In this document: positions 8,412-17,330 of the stretch, piece by piece
Layout: each line of letters starts with the position of its first letter
Position numbering within the stretch: the stretch's first letter is position 1
Origin: Variovorax flavidus
Lineage (GTDB): Bacteria > Pseudomonadota > Gammaproteobacteria > Burkholderiales > Burkholderiaceae_C
Assembly (NCBI RefSeq): GCF_030317145.1
Contig: NZ_JASZYE010000006.1
Span: 62,001-126,000 of the forward strand
Length of the DNA stretch: 64,000 bases
Reading direction: 5' to 3'
Position numbers and translations under genes: made by a program
Notes under the pieces: generated by a model
Seen by the model: only the letters and a program-made list of their open reading frames with translations
What the model was told of the DNA's origin: nothing
The model's database searches: none

Positions 8412-9371
8412 ATGACGGCTGTCCGCATCCGGCACGCGCTGACGGCCTTTCTGCTGCTGGCATGCGCGCTCTTCGGTGCGCACGCGCAGGGACTGCTGCC
8501 GATTCCGGCGCTGAACGCGCGCGTCATCGACCAGACGGGTACGCTGAGCGCTGCTCAGCGCGAGGCGCTCGAAGCCAAGTTGCAGGCCTTCGAGCAGCAG
8601 AAGGGCTCGCAGATCGTGATGCTGATGGTCCCGACCACGCAGCCCGAGGACATCGCGAGCTACGCCAACCGGGTCGGCAACGAATGGAAGATCGGCCGCA
8701 AGCAGGTCGGCGACGGCATCCTCGTGGTGGTCGCCAAGAACGACCGCAAGATGCGCATCGAGGTCGCGAAGACGCTGGAAGGCGCTGTGCCCGACCTCGC
8801 AGCCGCGCACATCATCGACGACGCGATGAAGCCGCGCTTCCGGCAGAACGACTTCGCCGGCGGGCTCGATGCGGCGGCCGACCAGCTCATCGCCAGGGTC
8901 AAGGGCGAGGCGCTGCCGGAGGTCGATGCCCGCGGCGGTGACTTCAGCGGCGGACAGGGCGGCAACGAGGGATTCAACTGGCAGGACCTCGCGGTGTTCT
9001 TCTTCATCGCCGTGCTGGTGGGCGGGCCGATCGCGCGCCGCATCCTGGGCAAGATCCCGGGCTCGCTCGCGATGGGCGGGCTCACGGGCGTCGTCGTGAT
9101 GGTGCTGACCTCCAGCATCGTGATCGCGGTGCTGGCGGGGCTCGGTGCCCTGCTCTTCACCTTGTTGTCGATGGCCTTCGGCGCAGGCGCTGGACGGCGC
9201 GGCGGTGGCTTCGGTGGTGGCGCCCTGGGCGGCGGCCTCGGAGGCGGATTGGGAGGCTGGGGCGCAGGCCGCGGCGGCGGTGGCGGCTGGGGCGGTGGTT
9301 CAGGCGGCGGCGGATTCAGCTCGGGTGGCGGCGGTGACTTTGGTGGCGGCGGCGCCTCGGGAGACTGGTGA
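8412..9371 (+). CDS. TPM-domain protein with Gly-rich tail (YgcG family)
   Basis: A 319-residue envelope protein. A signal peptide (residues 1-25) is followed by a TPM domain at about 30-170 (RVIDQTGTLSAAQREALEAKL, then GDGILVVVAKNDRKMRIEV). Two membrane segments lie at about 190-260. The tail of roughly 60 residues is almost entirely Gly with Arg, Trp and Phe, and ends in ASGDW. TPM domains bind Ca2+ or act as acid phosphatases in plants; bacterial function is unsettled. It sits 18 bases behind lemA and overlaps the next TPM gene, forming an operon. Confidence 0.9.
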   Translation: MTAVRIRHALTAFLLLACALFGAHAQGLLPIPALNARVIDQTGTLSAAQREALEAKLQAFEQQKGSQIVMLMVPTTQPEDIASYANRVGNEWKIGRKQVGDGILVVVAKNDRKMRIEVAKTLEGAVPDLAAAHIIDDAMKPRFRQNDFAGGLDAAADQLIARVKGEALPEVDARGGDFSGGQGGNEGFNWQDLAVFFFIAVLVGGPIARRILGKIPGSLAMGGLTGVVVMVLTSSIVIAVLAGLGALLFTLLSMAFGAGAGRRGGGFGGGALGGGLGGGLGGWGAGRGGGGGWGGGSGGGGFSSGGGGDFGGGGASGDW

Positions 9372-9373
9372 CC

Positions 9374-9892
9374 ATGGCAACGATGCTTTCCCGTCTCGCA
9401 CGGCTCTGGCGTCACCGGTGGGTCGACGAAGCCGAAGTGCGCCACGCTTTGCCGCCCGATGTGCTCGAACGCCTGGAGCGTCGCGTGGGCGCGAGCGAGC
9501 GTCGGCACAGCGGCGAGATCCGCATTTGCGTTGAGGCCGGCCTGCCAATGTCTTATCTCTGGCGCGACGCGCGGCCGCGGGAACGCGCAATCACGCTGTT
9601 CGGCAAGCTGCGCGTGTGGGACACCGAGGACAACAACGGCGTGCTGATCTACCTGCTGCTCGCCGAGCACGCCATCGAGATCGTCGCCGATCGCGGCATC
9701 GACGCGCACGTGAGCGACGAAGACTGGGCCGCGATGGCAAGGCGCATGGGCGCGGCTTTTCGCGAAGGGCGCTTCGAGGATGGACTCACGCAGGCGCTTG
9801 AAGAAGTCTCGGCACTGCTGGTCGAGCACTTCCCGCTCGCCGAGGGCCAGGCCGACCGCAACGAACTGCCTGACGCGCCCGTGGTGCTCTGA
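9374..9892 (+). CDS. Second TPM-domain protein
   Basis: A TPM-domain protein of about 172 residues, without a signal peptide, with the motif GVLIYLLLAEHAIEIVADRGIDAHV and a preceding SGEIRICVEAGLP. The ATG at 9374 has a ribosome site (GGGAG) at normal distance. A GTG at 9368 would overlap the previous stop codon as GTGA but sits too close to that site. It is the third gene of the lemA-TPM-TPM operon. The second copy lacks the Gly-rich tail and membrane segments, so it probably works in the cytoplasm or with the first. Confidence 0.87.
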   Translation: MATMLSRLARLWRHRWVDEAEVRHALPPDVLERLERRVGASERRHSGEIRICVEAGLPMSYLWRDARPRERAITLFGKLRVWDTEDNNGVLIYLLLAEHAIEIVADRGIDAHVSDEDWAAMARRMGAAFREGRFEDGLTQALEEVSALLVEHFPLAEGQADRNELPDAPVVL

Positions 9893-9917
9893 AGCGCTCC
9901 GGGGCGGAGCTTCAGAG
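9887..9917. terminator. Hairpin between convergent genes
   Basis: CTCTGAAGC-G-CTCC pairs with GGAGCTTCAGAG: 12 base pairs with one bulged G and a 5-base loop. It covers both stop codons of the convergent TPM and cyclic-nucleotide-binding genes. No T run follows on either strand, so it may be a weak bidirectional terminator or a transcript-end stabiliser. Confidence 0.45.
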
Positions 9918-10487
9918 ATCCTGCGAATCGAGCAGCCGGCGGTTCACGGAGTGCGCCGCGTCCAGTTCGGACTGCAATGCGCGCGTGACCTGTGAGACCG
10001 TGCGCAGCCGCCGATTGCTTTCGCGCAGGCGCTCGGCGAGCCCCTTGGACAAACCCAGCATCAGGCGCGCCGCAGCGGCGGGGTGCGCAGTGATCAGCTT
10101 CATGAGCGCGGCACGCGAGAGCACGCCCATCTTGACTTCAGTGATCGCCGTGCAGCTCGCGGAGCGCGGGCCACCGTCGATCACGCCCATCTCGCCGATC
10201 AGGCTTCCGGGGCCGATGACGGAAATCACCACGTCCTCGCCCGGCATGCCGGTGCTTGTCTCGGCGCGGACCTGTCCGTCCAGTACGAGCGCCATGTAGT
10301 CGTTATCGACCGAATCCCCTTCCTCGAACAGCAGCGTGTCGGCCAGCACGTGCACGGGCCGCATGGCATCCACCACGACGCGCGCCTCTTCGATCGCCAT
10401 GCCGGCCATCGGCGCGATTTCCGTCAGCAGGTAGACGGCGTGTTCGCGCAGATCTGCGCCGGAGTGCAATTCGCCAGAGTTGTCCAT
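9912..10487 (-). CDS. Cyclic nucleotide-binding domain protein (CRP-like, no HTH)
   Basis: A 191-residue protein with one cyclic-nucleotide-binding domain at about 35-140. The core is LLFEEGDSVDNDYMALVLDGQVRAE, and the phosphate-binding cassette is VIGPGSLIGEMGVIDGGPRSASCTAI, where Glu and Arg contact the ligand. Unlike CRP/FNR regulators it has no C-terminal helix-turn-helix. The end is a predicted amphipathic helix (LRESNRRLRTVSQVTRALQSELD), perhaps a coiled coil for partner binding. The start at 10487 gives a compact domain; no strong ribosome site is seen. Confidence 0.85.
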   Translation of the reverse strand: MDNSGELHSGADLREHAVYLLTEIAPMAGMAIEEARVVVDAMRPVHVLADTLLFEEGDSVDNDYMALVLDGQVRAETSTGMPGEDVVISVIGPGSLIGEMGVIDGGPRSASCTAITEVKMGVLSRAALMKLITAHPAAAARLMLGLSKGLAERLRESNRRLRTVSQVTRALQSELDAAHSVNRRLLDSQDL

Positions 10488-10512
10488 AGGGTGATGTCGT
10501 CCACGGCGATTT

Positions 10513-11175
10513 TCACACCTTCCACACGGCTTCGCCGCCGACGGCATAGAAACGGCGGTCCGGCGCGGCGTCGACGCGCCAGCCGCCGGTGAACTCGCCG
10601 AAGGCGGGCAGGATCAGTTGATCCCCATCCTGCACGAAGCAGCGCACGCGCACGCTGTCGCGGCCTCGCCCATGCAATTTCAAGGTCGGGTGGACATGGC
10701 CCGCGAGCACGAAGTGCGAGGGCTGCTGCTGCGGGTGATGGCAGGCGGCGAAGGGGCCCATGGGATGCGGTTCGTCCACCACGCGGACTCGCAGCGAGGC
10801 AGGTGGGTCGCCGGCACGGCTGTCGTGATTGCCTCGCACCAGCGTGCAGGTCAACGCCGGATGCCTCGTGCGCCAAGCCTCGACGGCCGCCAGCAACTGC
10901 GGCGTGCGAGCCTGGGCGGCGTGCAGGAAGTCGCCGAGGAACACGATCTCGCCCGGCGCATGGCGATCGATCAGCCGATCGAGGCGCGCCAGATTCTCCT
11001 GCGTGGTGCCGCTGGGCACCGGCTGGCCGAGCGCACGGTAAGTGGCCGCCTTGCCCAGGTGGAGATCGGCGATGAACAGTACGCGCTCGGCCGGCCACCA
11101 GAGGGCCGGGTCGGGCAGGAGGTCGATCTGCTGGCCTGCCAGTTCGATACGGCAGGCTTTGGGGATGGAAGACAC
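10513..11175 (-). CDS. pdeM: Ligase-associated DNA damage response endonuclease PdeM
   Basis: A 220-residue calcineurin-like metallophosphoesterase, the nuclease (MPE) of the Lhr/ligase repair cluster. All metal-binding motifs are present in order: ADLHLGK (36-42), GDFLH (81-85), GNHD (115-118) and AGHVHP. The family is a manganese-dependent DNA endonuclease/phosphodiesterase. It is the last gene of the repair operon, 39 bases behind the helicase gene. Confidence 0.93.
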   Translation of the reverse strand: MSSIPKACRIELAGQQIDLLPDPALWWPAERVLFIADLHLGKAATYRALGQPVPSGTTQENLARLDRLIDRHAPGEIVFLGDFLHAAQARTPQLLAAVEAWRTRHPALTCTLVRGNHDSRAGDPPASLRVRVVDEPHPMGPFAACHHPQQQPSHFVLAGHVHPTLKLHGRGRDSVRVRCFVQDGDQLILPAFGEFTGGWRVDAAPDRRFYAVGGEAVWKV

Positions 11176-11214
11176 GTTTCGAGTTTCCCAGATGCGCGAC
11201 GCGCCCGTGCCAGC

Positions 11215-13860
11215 CTACAGCGGCGGAAGGGGCCGGGAGGTCTTTCGCTTTCTGCGCGGCGCCGCGTCACCGGGCGCGCTCGCATCCGCCGCCTGCTCCT
11301 GGCCGAAGCGCAGCGTCTCCTTGACCTGTTCCGCACCGCCGACCTGCATGGCACCGCCCGCCGCCGTCTCCAGTTGCTGCACCATGCGCGCGATGCGGTC
11401 CGCCACGCTTTCGTTGGAGAGCTTCTCGCGAAAGCGCTCCACCATCAGAGGAAAGGCGAAAGGCGTGGGGCGCGCCAGCGATTGCACGACCAGCTGCTGT
11501 GTCGCCATGCGCACGAGGCTGGCGCGCAGGCGCCCGATTTCGAGTTCCTGCGCGAGCAGTTCCTCTTCGGCCTGCTGCAGCAGGCGATTCGCCGGGTCGT
11601 ATTTACGAAACACCTCGTAGAACAGCGATGACGAGGCCTGAAGCTGCTTGTTGCTTCGCCTCTCGCCCGGAAAGCTCTGGAAGATCAGCCCCGACACCCG
11701 TGCGATCTCGCGGAAGCGCCGCCGCGCCAGCTCGGTCGCGTTCAGCGACGCGAGCACCTCATGCAACAGTGCCGTGCGCTCGTCGTGCTGCGCGATGGCC
11801 TCCAGCGCCAGGGCGTCGTGCCCGGCCACCAGCACCTGCGGCAGCAAGGTCGGCCAATCGACTTCGGTCGCGCTCAGCAGTTCGAAGCCGTAGTCGTTCA
11901 CCGCGATCGAGAAGGTGCGCGGCTCATGCTGCGCGACGCGCCACGCGATGAGGTTCGCGAGGCCCAGATGCACAGGTCGCCCGGCGAAGGGATACAGGAA
12001 CAGATGCCATCCCTCGCGCGTCCTCAGCACTTCGGCGAGCAGCGTCTGCGGCGTCGGGAGCGCGGACCAGCGCTGCTGGATGTCGAGCAAGGGGCGCACG
12101 CACTGGAGTTCGGCCGTGTCGTAGCGACCTTCGCCCGCAAGTGCAAGCTGCTGCACCACGGCGTCGGCCAGCGTGCTCGACAGCGGCATACGCCCGCCGT
12201 TCCAGCGCGGAACGGCGGGCCGCTTGCCGCTCGCCCGACGGACCCACGCCGTCATCTCGTGGACGCGCACCAGTTCCAGCAGTCGCCCGCCGAACAGGAA
12301 GCAGTCGCCGGGCTTCAGTCGCGCGACGAAGCCCTCCTCCACGCTGCCGATCTTCCCGCCGCTGACGAACTGCACCGACATGCTCGCATCGCTCACGATG
12401 GTGCCGATATTCGACCGGTGGCGACGCGCGAGCCGCGCATCGGGCACGCGCCAGATGCCCTCCGCATCGGGCACGGCGCGGCGGTAGTCCGGGTAGGCCG
12501 CCAGCGACGGTCCGCCTTGCGAGACGAAGTCCAGGCACCACTGCCAGCTTTCACGCGACAGGTTGGCGTAGGCGACGGTCTCGCGCACCTCGTCGTACAG
12601 CGCATCGGGCAGGAAGCCGCCGCCCAGCGCAATCGTCACGATGTGCTGCACCAGCACGTCCAGCGGCTGCTCCGGCGAAGTCCGGGCCTCGATGTGGCCG
12701 GCTGCGATTGCTGCGCGTGCAGCCGCGCCCTCCACGATCTCGATGCTGTGGGTCGGCACCAGCGTGATCCGCGATGGTCGCCCGGGTGCATGGCCCGAGC
12801 GTCCCGCGCGCTGAAGCAGCCGCGCCACGCCTTTGGGCGAACCGATCTGCAACACGCGCTCCACCGGCAGGAAGTCCACGCCCAGGTCCAGACTCGACGT
12901 GCAGACCACCGCACGAAGTTCGCCGTTCTTCAGGCCCAGCTCCACCCATTCGCGGACCGCGCGATCCAGCGAGCCGTGATGCAGCGCGATCAGCCCGGCC
13001 CACTCCGGCCGCGCTTCGAGCATCGCCTGATACCAGATCTCCGATTGCGAACGCGTGTTGGTGAAGACCAGCGTGGTGGTGCTGGCCGCGATCTCGTCGA
13101 TCACCTGCGGCAGCATCGTGAGGCCCAGGTGCCCGCCCCACGGAAAGCGCTCGGCACGGCCGGGCAGCAGCGAATCGATGACCAGCGTCTTGGGCACCTC
13201 GCCCTGCACCAGCACGCCCGGCTCGCCGGCCAGCAGCGCCCGCATCGCGTCGTCGAGATTGCCCAGCGTGGCCGACATGCCCCACACCCGAAGCCCCGCG
13301 TTCCAGCGCCGCAGACGAGCCAGCGCAAGCTGGACCTGCACGCCACGCTTGTTGCCAAGCAGTTCGTGCCATTCGTCGACGACCACCATGCGCAGCGTGC
13401 CGAGCACGTCTCTTGCGTCCGCACGCGAGAGCAGCAGCGACAGGCTCTCCGGCGTGGTGACCAGCACCGTGGGGAGCCGCTGGTTCTGGGCGCTGCGTTC
13501 GGCCGCGCCGGTATCGCCGCTTCGGGCGCCGGCGCTCCAGTCGTGTGCCTCCGCACCGAGGCCCTCCAGGGCCTGCTGTAAGGCGCGCAAGGTGTCAGCC
13601 GCCAGGGCGCGCATCGGCGTCAGCCAGAGCACCGTGAGCGGCGGCGCATGGCGAGTGCCGGCGCGCCGTTCTTTCGCCTCGCCGGCGAACGCCAGCAGCG
13701 CACCGAGCCAGACCGCGTAGGTCTTACCGGCGCCGGTGGTCGCGTGCAGCAGACCCGAATGGCCGTCCGCGATGGCCTTCCACACGTCGCTCTGGAACTG
13801 GAAGGGTTTCCAGCCGCGGGCGGCGAACCACTCATCCAGTGCGCGCTTCGTGATCTTCAT
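11215..13860 (-). CDS. Ligase-associated DEXH-box DNA helicase (Lhr-Core type)
   Basis: An 881-residue superfamily 2 helicase of the bacterial Lhr-Core type. Motif I is TTGAGKT (41-47), motif II DEWH (162-165), motif III MSATLG (195-200), and motif VI QRAGRSGH. A winged-helix and Lhr-specific C-terminal domain fill the rest. Lhr-Core enzymes are 3'-5' translocases that unwind RNA:DNA hybrids. The ATG at 13860 overlaps the ligase stop as ATGA, marking translational coupling. The C-terminus is a basic tail (PRRKRKTSRPLPPL). Confidence 0.93.
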   Translation of the reverse strand: MKITKRALDEWFAARGWKPFQFQSDVWKAIADGHSGLLHATTGAGKTYAVWLGALLAFAGEAKERRAGTRHAPPLTVLWLTPMRALAADTLRALQQALEGLGAEAHDWSAGARSGDTGAAERSAQNQRLPTVLVTTPESLSLLLSRADARDVLGTLRMVVVDEWHELLGNKRGVQVQLALARLRRWNAGLRVWGMSATLGNLDDAMRALLAGEPGVLVQGEVPKTLVIDSLLPGRAERFPWGGHLGLTMLPQVIDEIAASTTTLVFTNTRSQSEIWYQAMLEARPEWAGLIALHHGSLDRAVREWVELGLKNGELRAVVCTSSLDLGVDFLPVERVLQIGSPKGVARLLQRAGRSGHAPGRPSRITLVPTHSIEIVEGAAARAAIAAGHIEARTSPEQPLDVLVQHIVTIALGGGFLPDALYDEVRETVAYANLSRESWQWCLDFVSQGGPSLAAYPDYRRAVPDAEGIWRVPDARLARRHRSNIGTIVSDASMSVQFVSGGKIGSVEEGFVARLKPGDCFLFGGRLLELVRVHEMTAWVRRASGKRPAVPRWNGGRMPLSSTLADAVVQQLALAGEGRYDTAELQCVRPLLDIQQRWSALPTPQTLLAEVLRTREGWHLFLYPFAGRPVHLGLANLIAWRVAQHEPRTFSIAVNDYGFELLSATEVDWPTLLPQVLVAGHDALALEAIAQHDERTALLHEVLASLNATELARRRFREIARVSGLIFQSFPGERRSNKQLQASSSLFYEVFRKYDPANRLLQQAEEELLAQELEIGRLRASLVRMATQQLVVQSLARPTPFAFPLMVERFREKLSNESVADRIARMVQQLETAAGGAMQVGGAEQVKETLRFGQEQAADASAPGDAAPRRKRKTSRPLPPL

Positions 13861-15503
13861 GAGGGCAGCAGCGCAGCGAGCGTCTGCAGGGTGTCGGCCT
13901 CTTCCACCGGCTTGTCCTCGCGCCAGCGCAGCATGCGCGGAAAGCGCACCGCGATGCCGCTCTTGTGCCGCGTGCTCCGCGCGATGCCTTCGAAGCCCAG
14001 CTCGAACACCAGCGTCGGCCGCACGCTGCGGACCGGGCCGAAGCTCTCGATCGTGGTCTTGCGGATCACCGCATCCACGCGCGCCATCTCGGCATCGGTC
14101 AACCCCGAGTAGGCCTTGGCGAAGGGCACGAGCTTGCGATCCTCGGCCTCGGGTGGCCCGTCCCACACGGCGAAGGTGTAGTCGCTGTAGAGGCTCGCTC
14201 GGCGGCCATGGCCGCGCTGGGCGTAGACCAGCACGGCGTCGACGGAGAGCGGCTCGATCTTCCACTTCCACCACACGCCCACGTCCTTCGTGCGCCCGAC
14301 GCCATAGTGCGCATCACGCTGCTTGAGCATCATCCCTTCGACGCCCATCGAGCGGGCGGCTTCGCGCTGCCGAGCGAGATCGGCCCAGCTTTCTCCATGC
14401 AGCATCGGGCTGGCCACGAGCGAGGGATGTTGCGCATCGACGAGAAGATCGTCGAGCAGCACACGGCGCTCCTGCTGCGGCAACGCACGCAGGTCCCGGC
14501 CTTGCCATTCGAGCAGGTCATAGGCCAGCAGCACGACGGGAATCTCGCGAAGCAACTTCGGGCCGAGCGTCTTGCGCCCGATGCGCTTCTGCAGCTCGGC
14601 AAAGGGCTGCACCCGGTCGTCGCGCCACACCACGATCTCGCCGTCGAGCACGGTGCCTTCGGGCAGCGTCTCGCCCATCACCGCGAGCTCGGGGAAGCGA
14701 TCGGTCACCAACTCCTCGCCCCGCGACCACAACCAGACTTGCCCTGCGCGCTTGACCAGTTGTGCGCGGATGCCGTCCCACTTCCATTCGATGATCCATT
14801 GCGAGGGCGGACCCAGCGTGGTTTCGAATGCTTCGAGAGGCAGGTTGAAGGGATGTGCGAGGAAGAAGGGATAAGGCTGGCCGCTCGTCTGCTGGTCGAG
14901 TTCGCCGGTGCTTTCCGGCGCAATCAACGCGGCGTAGTCGGCCGCTGTGGGCTGGCCGCTGATGTGCGTGTAGCCCATGAGCCGCTGCGCGACGCGCTTG
15001 GGATCGAGCGCACCGACCGCCGCCAGGGCCTGCGTGACCTGCAATCGCGAGACGCCGACGCGAAAGCCGCCCGTGATGAGCTTGAAGTACACCAGCCGCT
15101 CATCCACGGCCAGCCGCTTCCATTGCGACCGCAACGCATCCGCCAGTGCATCGGGCAGGGTCTTGCGCAAGGGCAGCAGATGCTGCTCGATCCAGGCCGC
15201 GAGCCCCAGGTCGTGCGTTTCGTCCGGCGGCGGCAGCAACAGCGAGATGGTCTCGGCCAAGTCGCCGACGGCTTCGTAGCTTTCGTCAAAGAGCCATTCG
15301 GGCAAGCCTGCCGACTCTTGCGCCAGCAGCCTCAGCAGCTTGGCAGGCACGAGTTGCCGCGGCTTGCCGCCGGCGAGGAAGTACACGGCCCAGGCCGCGT
15401 CCTCGGGCGTGGCGATTTGCAGGTAGCGCTGAAGGGCGGCCTGCTTCGCCAGGCTGGAAGTGGTCGCATCCAGTTCGCGATAGAGCGCGGCGAACTGCTT
15501 CAT
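13857..15503 (-). CDS. ATP-dependent DNA ligase (Lhr-cluster type)
   Basis: A 548-residue ATP-dependent DNA ligase. The N-terminal helical DNA-binding domain (about 1-200) precedes the nucleotidyltransferase core, where motif I EWKWDGIR places the AMP-accepting Lys at residue 241. Motif IV (EGMMLKQRDAHYGVG) and an OB-fold with VWWKWK (motif V) follow. It is not a LigD fusion: no polymerase or phosphoesterase domain is present. It overlaps both neighbours by 4 bases (ATGA), so the three proteins are made together, probably as a repair module independent of NAD-ligase LigA. Confidence 0.94.
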   Translation of the reverse strand: MKQFAALYRELDATTSSLAKQAALQRYLQIATPEDAAWAVYFLAGGKPRQLVPAKLLRLLAQESAGLPEWLFDESYEAVGDLAETISLLLPPPDETHDLGLAAWIEQHLLPLRKTLPDALADALRSQWKRLAVDERLVYFKLITGGFRVGVSRLQVTQALAAVGALDPKRVAQRLMGYTHISGQPTAADYAALIAPESTGELDQQTSGQPYPFFLAHPFNLPLEAFETTLGPPSQWIIEWKWDGIRAQLVKRAGQVWLWSRGEELVTDRFPELAVMGETLPEGTVLDGEIVVWRDDRVQPFAELQKRIGRKTLGPKLLREIPVVLLAYDLLEWQGRDLRALPQQERRVLLDDLLVDAQHPSLVASPMLHGESWADLARQREAARSMGVEGMMLKQRDAHYGVGRTKDVGVWWKWKIEPLSVDAVLVYAQRGHGRRASLYSDYTFAVWDGPPEAEDRKLVPFAKAYSGLTDAEMARVDAVIRKTTIESFGPVRSVRPTLVFELGFEGIARSTRHKSGIAVRFPRMLRWREDKPVEEADTLQTLAALLPS

Positions 15504-16561
15504 GGCGTCGCGGTGGCAGCAGCGGCCTCCGCGCCACCCTCTGCATCTTCATCCCCGTACTCGGTCCTGAAGGCCTGCGCATCCAGGCCGTTCTCGCCGA
15601 GCCATCGCACCATCACGGCCACGCTGCCATGCGTGACGAACACGCGCTCCGCGCCGGTCCCGGCGATGGCCTGCTGCAGGCCGGGCCAGTCGGCGTGGTC
15701 GGACATCACGAAGCCACTTTCCACGCCTCGGCGCCGCCGCGTGCCGCGCAGTTGCATCCAGCCGCTCGCGAAGGCATCCGAGTAGTTGCCGAAGCGGCGC
15801 ATCCACGGCGTGCCTTGGGCCGACGGCGGCGCGAGCACCAACGCGCGTTGAAGCAGCGCCGCATCGACACCCGGATCGCTCACGCGCAAGGTCGGCGGCA
15901 AGGCGACACCGGCCGCGCGATACACGGCATTCAACGGCTCGACCGCGCCGTGCACCACGATCGGCCCGATGCTCGCGTCCACGCCGTGCAGGATGCGCTG
16001 CGCCTTGCCGAACGCATAGCAGAGCAGCACCGACGCCCTGCCCTGCTGCGCGTTGGCACGCCACCAGTCGTTGATCTCGGCAAACAGCACCTGCTGTGTC
16101 GGCCAGCGGTAGATCGGCAGGCCGAAGGTCGACTCGGTGATGAAGGTGTCGCAAGGCACCGGTTCGAAGGGCGCGCAGGTGCCGTCAGGCTCGGTCTTGT
16201 AGTCGCCCGACGCGACCCACACCCGCCCGCCATGCTCCAGCCGCACCTGCGCCGAGCCGAGCACGTGGCCCGCCGGATGCAGCGACAGCCGCACGCCGTT
16301 GTGGACGATGCTCTCGCCATAGGCCAGCGTCTGCAGCGTGATCTCGCCGAGCCGGGTGCGCACCGTGCCCGCGCTGTCGGTGTGCGCGAGATAGTGGCCG
16401 TGGCCCACGCGTGCATGGTCCGAGTGCGCATGCGTGATCACGGCGCGATCGACCGGACGCCATGGGTCGATGTAGAAATCGCCCGGCGGGCAGTAGAGGC
16501 CCTCGGGGCGAGCGACGACGAGGTCGCTCGAAGCGGGGACGTCGGACGGTGGATGGGTCAT
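15500..16561 (-). CDS. Ligase-associated DNA exonuclease (MBL/beta-CASP fold)
   Basis: A 353-residue metallo-beta-lactamase nuclease of the SNM1/Pso2-like branch. The zinc motif THAHSDH is at 43-49, with a further His in GHVLGSAQV, Asp in SGDYKTEPD and the C-terminal MSDHADW. These proteins remove nucleotides from damaged DNA ends. It is the first gene of the exo-ligase-helicase-PdeM operon. The ATG at 16561 was chosen because upstream codons lack family similarity and the protein then begins just before GLYCPPGDFYIDP. Confidence 0.92.
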   Translation of the reverse strand: MTHPPSDVPASSDLVVARPEGLYCPPGDFYIDPWRPVDRAVITHAHSDHARVGHGHYLAHTDSAGTVRTRLGEITLQTLAYGESIVHNGVRLSLHPAGHVLGSAQVRLEHGGRVWVASGDYKTEPDGTCAPFEPVPCDTFITESTFGLPIYRWPTQQVLFAEINDWWRANAQQGRASVLLCYAFGKAQRILHGVDASIGPIVVHGAVEPLNAVYRAAGVALPPTLRVSDPGVDAALLQRALVLAPPSAQGTPWMRRFGNYSDAFASGWMQLRGTRRRRGVESGFVMSDHADWPGLQQAIAGTGAERVFVTHGSVAVMVRWLGENGLDAQAFRTEYGDEDAEGGAEAAAATATP

Positions 16562-16757
16562 GAGGCGACCGACATCGTAGGTCGTGCCGCCCGGTCCCGC
16601 GCCACGTTGGAGGCGCGACGCTCTGTCGGCGCGCACCTACCTTTCCGAAGAACGATGGGGAAATCTCCCGAAGGTCCGTCACGGCGGCCACGCAGCCCTT
16701 GGTCGTGAAGCCTGGCAGCCTGCGGCCACTACGATCGCATCGCTAAGAAAGGGAGAT

Positions 16758-17330
16758 ATGAAACTTATACGATCATTCATCCGTGATGGCGACACCACCA
16801 CGGTCAACGGAAAGGTGCGAGTGCCACCAGGTACGGTGACGGTGGGAACACCGCCCAAATACCTCTGCTTCGAGGGCGACCCGGTTGACTGCCCCGATTG
16901 CAAGACGACGGGCGTCACGCGATGCATCCCGCCGTTCCGGCCATACACCGGTCCTGACGGACGCCAAGTCAATCTGGACGGGGATTTGTGCATCTGTGCA
17001 TGCGCCAGTCCACCGCGACTCAAGGCGCTGTTCGACAGCATGTGGATGGAATTCGAAAAGCACGAGGTGGCCGCCATGGCCGGCTCCTCGGGTTGGCTGG
17101 CCTATGCGGGGCACCAACAAGCGATCTCACGATTCGATCAATTCTTCGTGGCGCATGACAAGCAGACCAGGCAGCCTGTCAGCGGCTTCAGTTACGGCCT
17201 GAAGACGACCGCCCTGGAGCACCACGACACGCTCTATGACGACGGCGCGACCGCCAAGGCCTATGCGGAGGATGCGCAGAACCTAGTGCTGACCTACCTC
17301 GTCCAGACTTCCATGGGGATACGCCCATGA
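16758..17330 (+). CDS. PAAR-domain protein, probable type VI secretion spike
   Basis: A 190-residue protein with an N-terminal PAAR-like domain (about 1-100): IRDGDTTTVNGKV, a Gly/Pro-rich repeat, and Cys residues in DCPDCK and CICAC that probably bind the zinc at the tip. A C-terminal extension of about 90 residues (KHEVAAMAGSSGWLAYAG onward) is not recognised. PAAR proteins cap the VgrG spike and carry effectors. The ribosome site AAAGGGAG lies just before the ATG at 16758. The gene overlaps the next one as ATGA, so the pair is coupled. No other T6SS structural gene is in the window. Confidence 0.82.
   Translation: MKLIRSFIRDGDTTTVNGKVRVPPGTVTVGTPPKYLCFEGDPVDCPDCKTTGVTRCIPPFRPYTGPDGRQVNLDGDLCICACASPPRLKALFDSMWMEFEKHEVAAMAGSSGWLAYAGHQQAISRFDQFFVAHDKQTRQPVSGFSYGLKTTALEHHDTLYDDGATAKAYAEDAQNLVLTYLVQTSMGIRP

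Noticed and set aside
9190..9371. GGC-rich tandem-like DNA repeat
   Set aside because: It is the coding sequence of the Gly-rich tail of the TPM protein; there is no exact repeat unit or CRISPR-like spacing.
11761..13581. A 606-codon plus-strand frame opposite the Lhr-type helicase
   Set aside because: It is antisense to all helicase motifs and has no ribosome site or recognisable domain.
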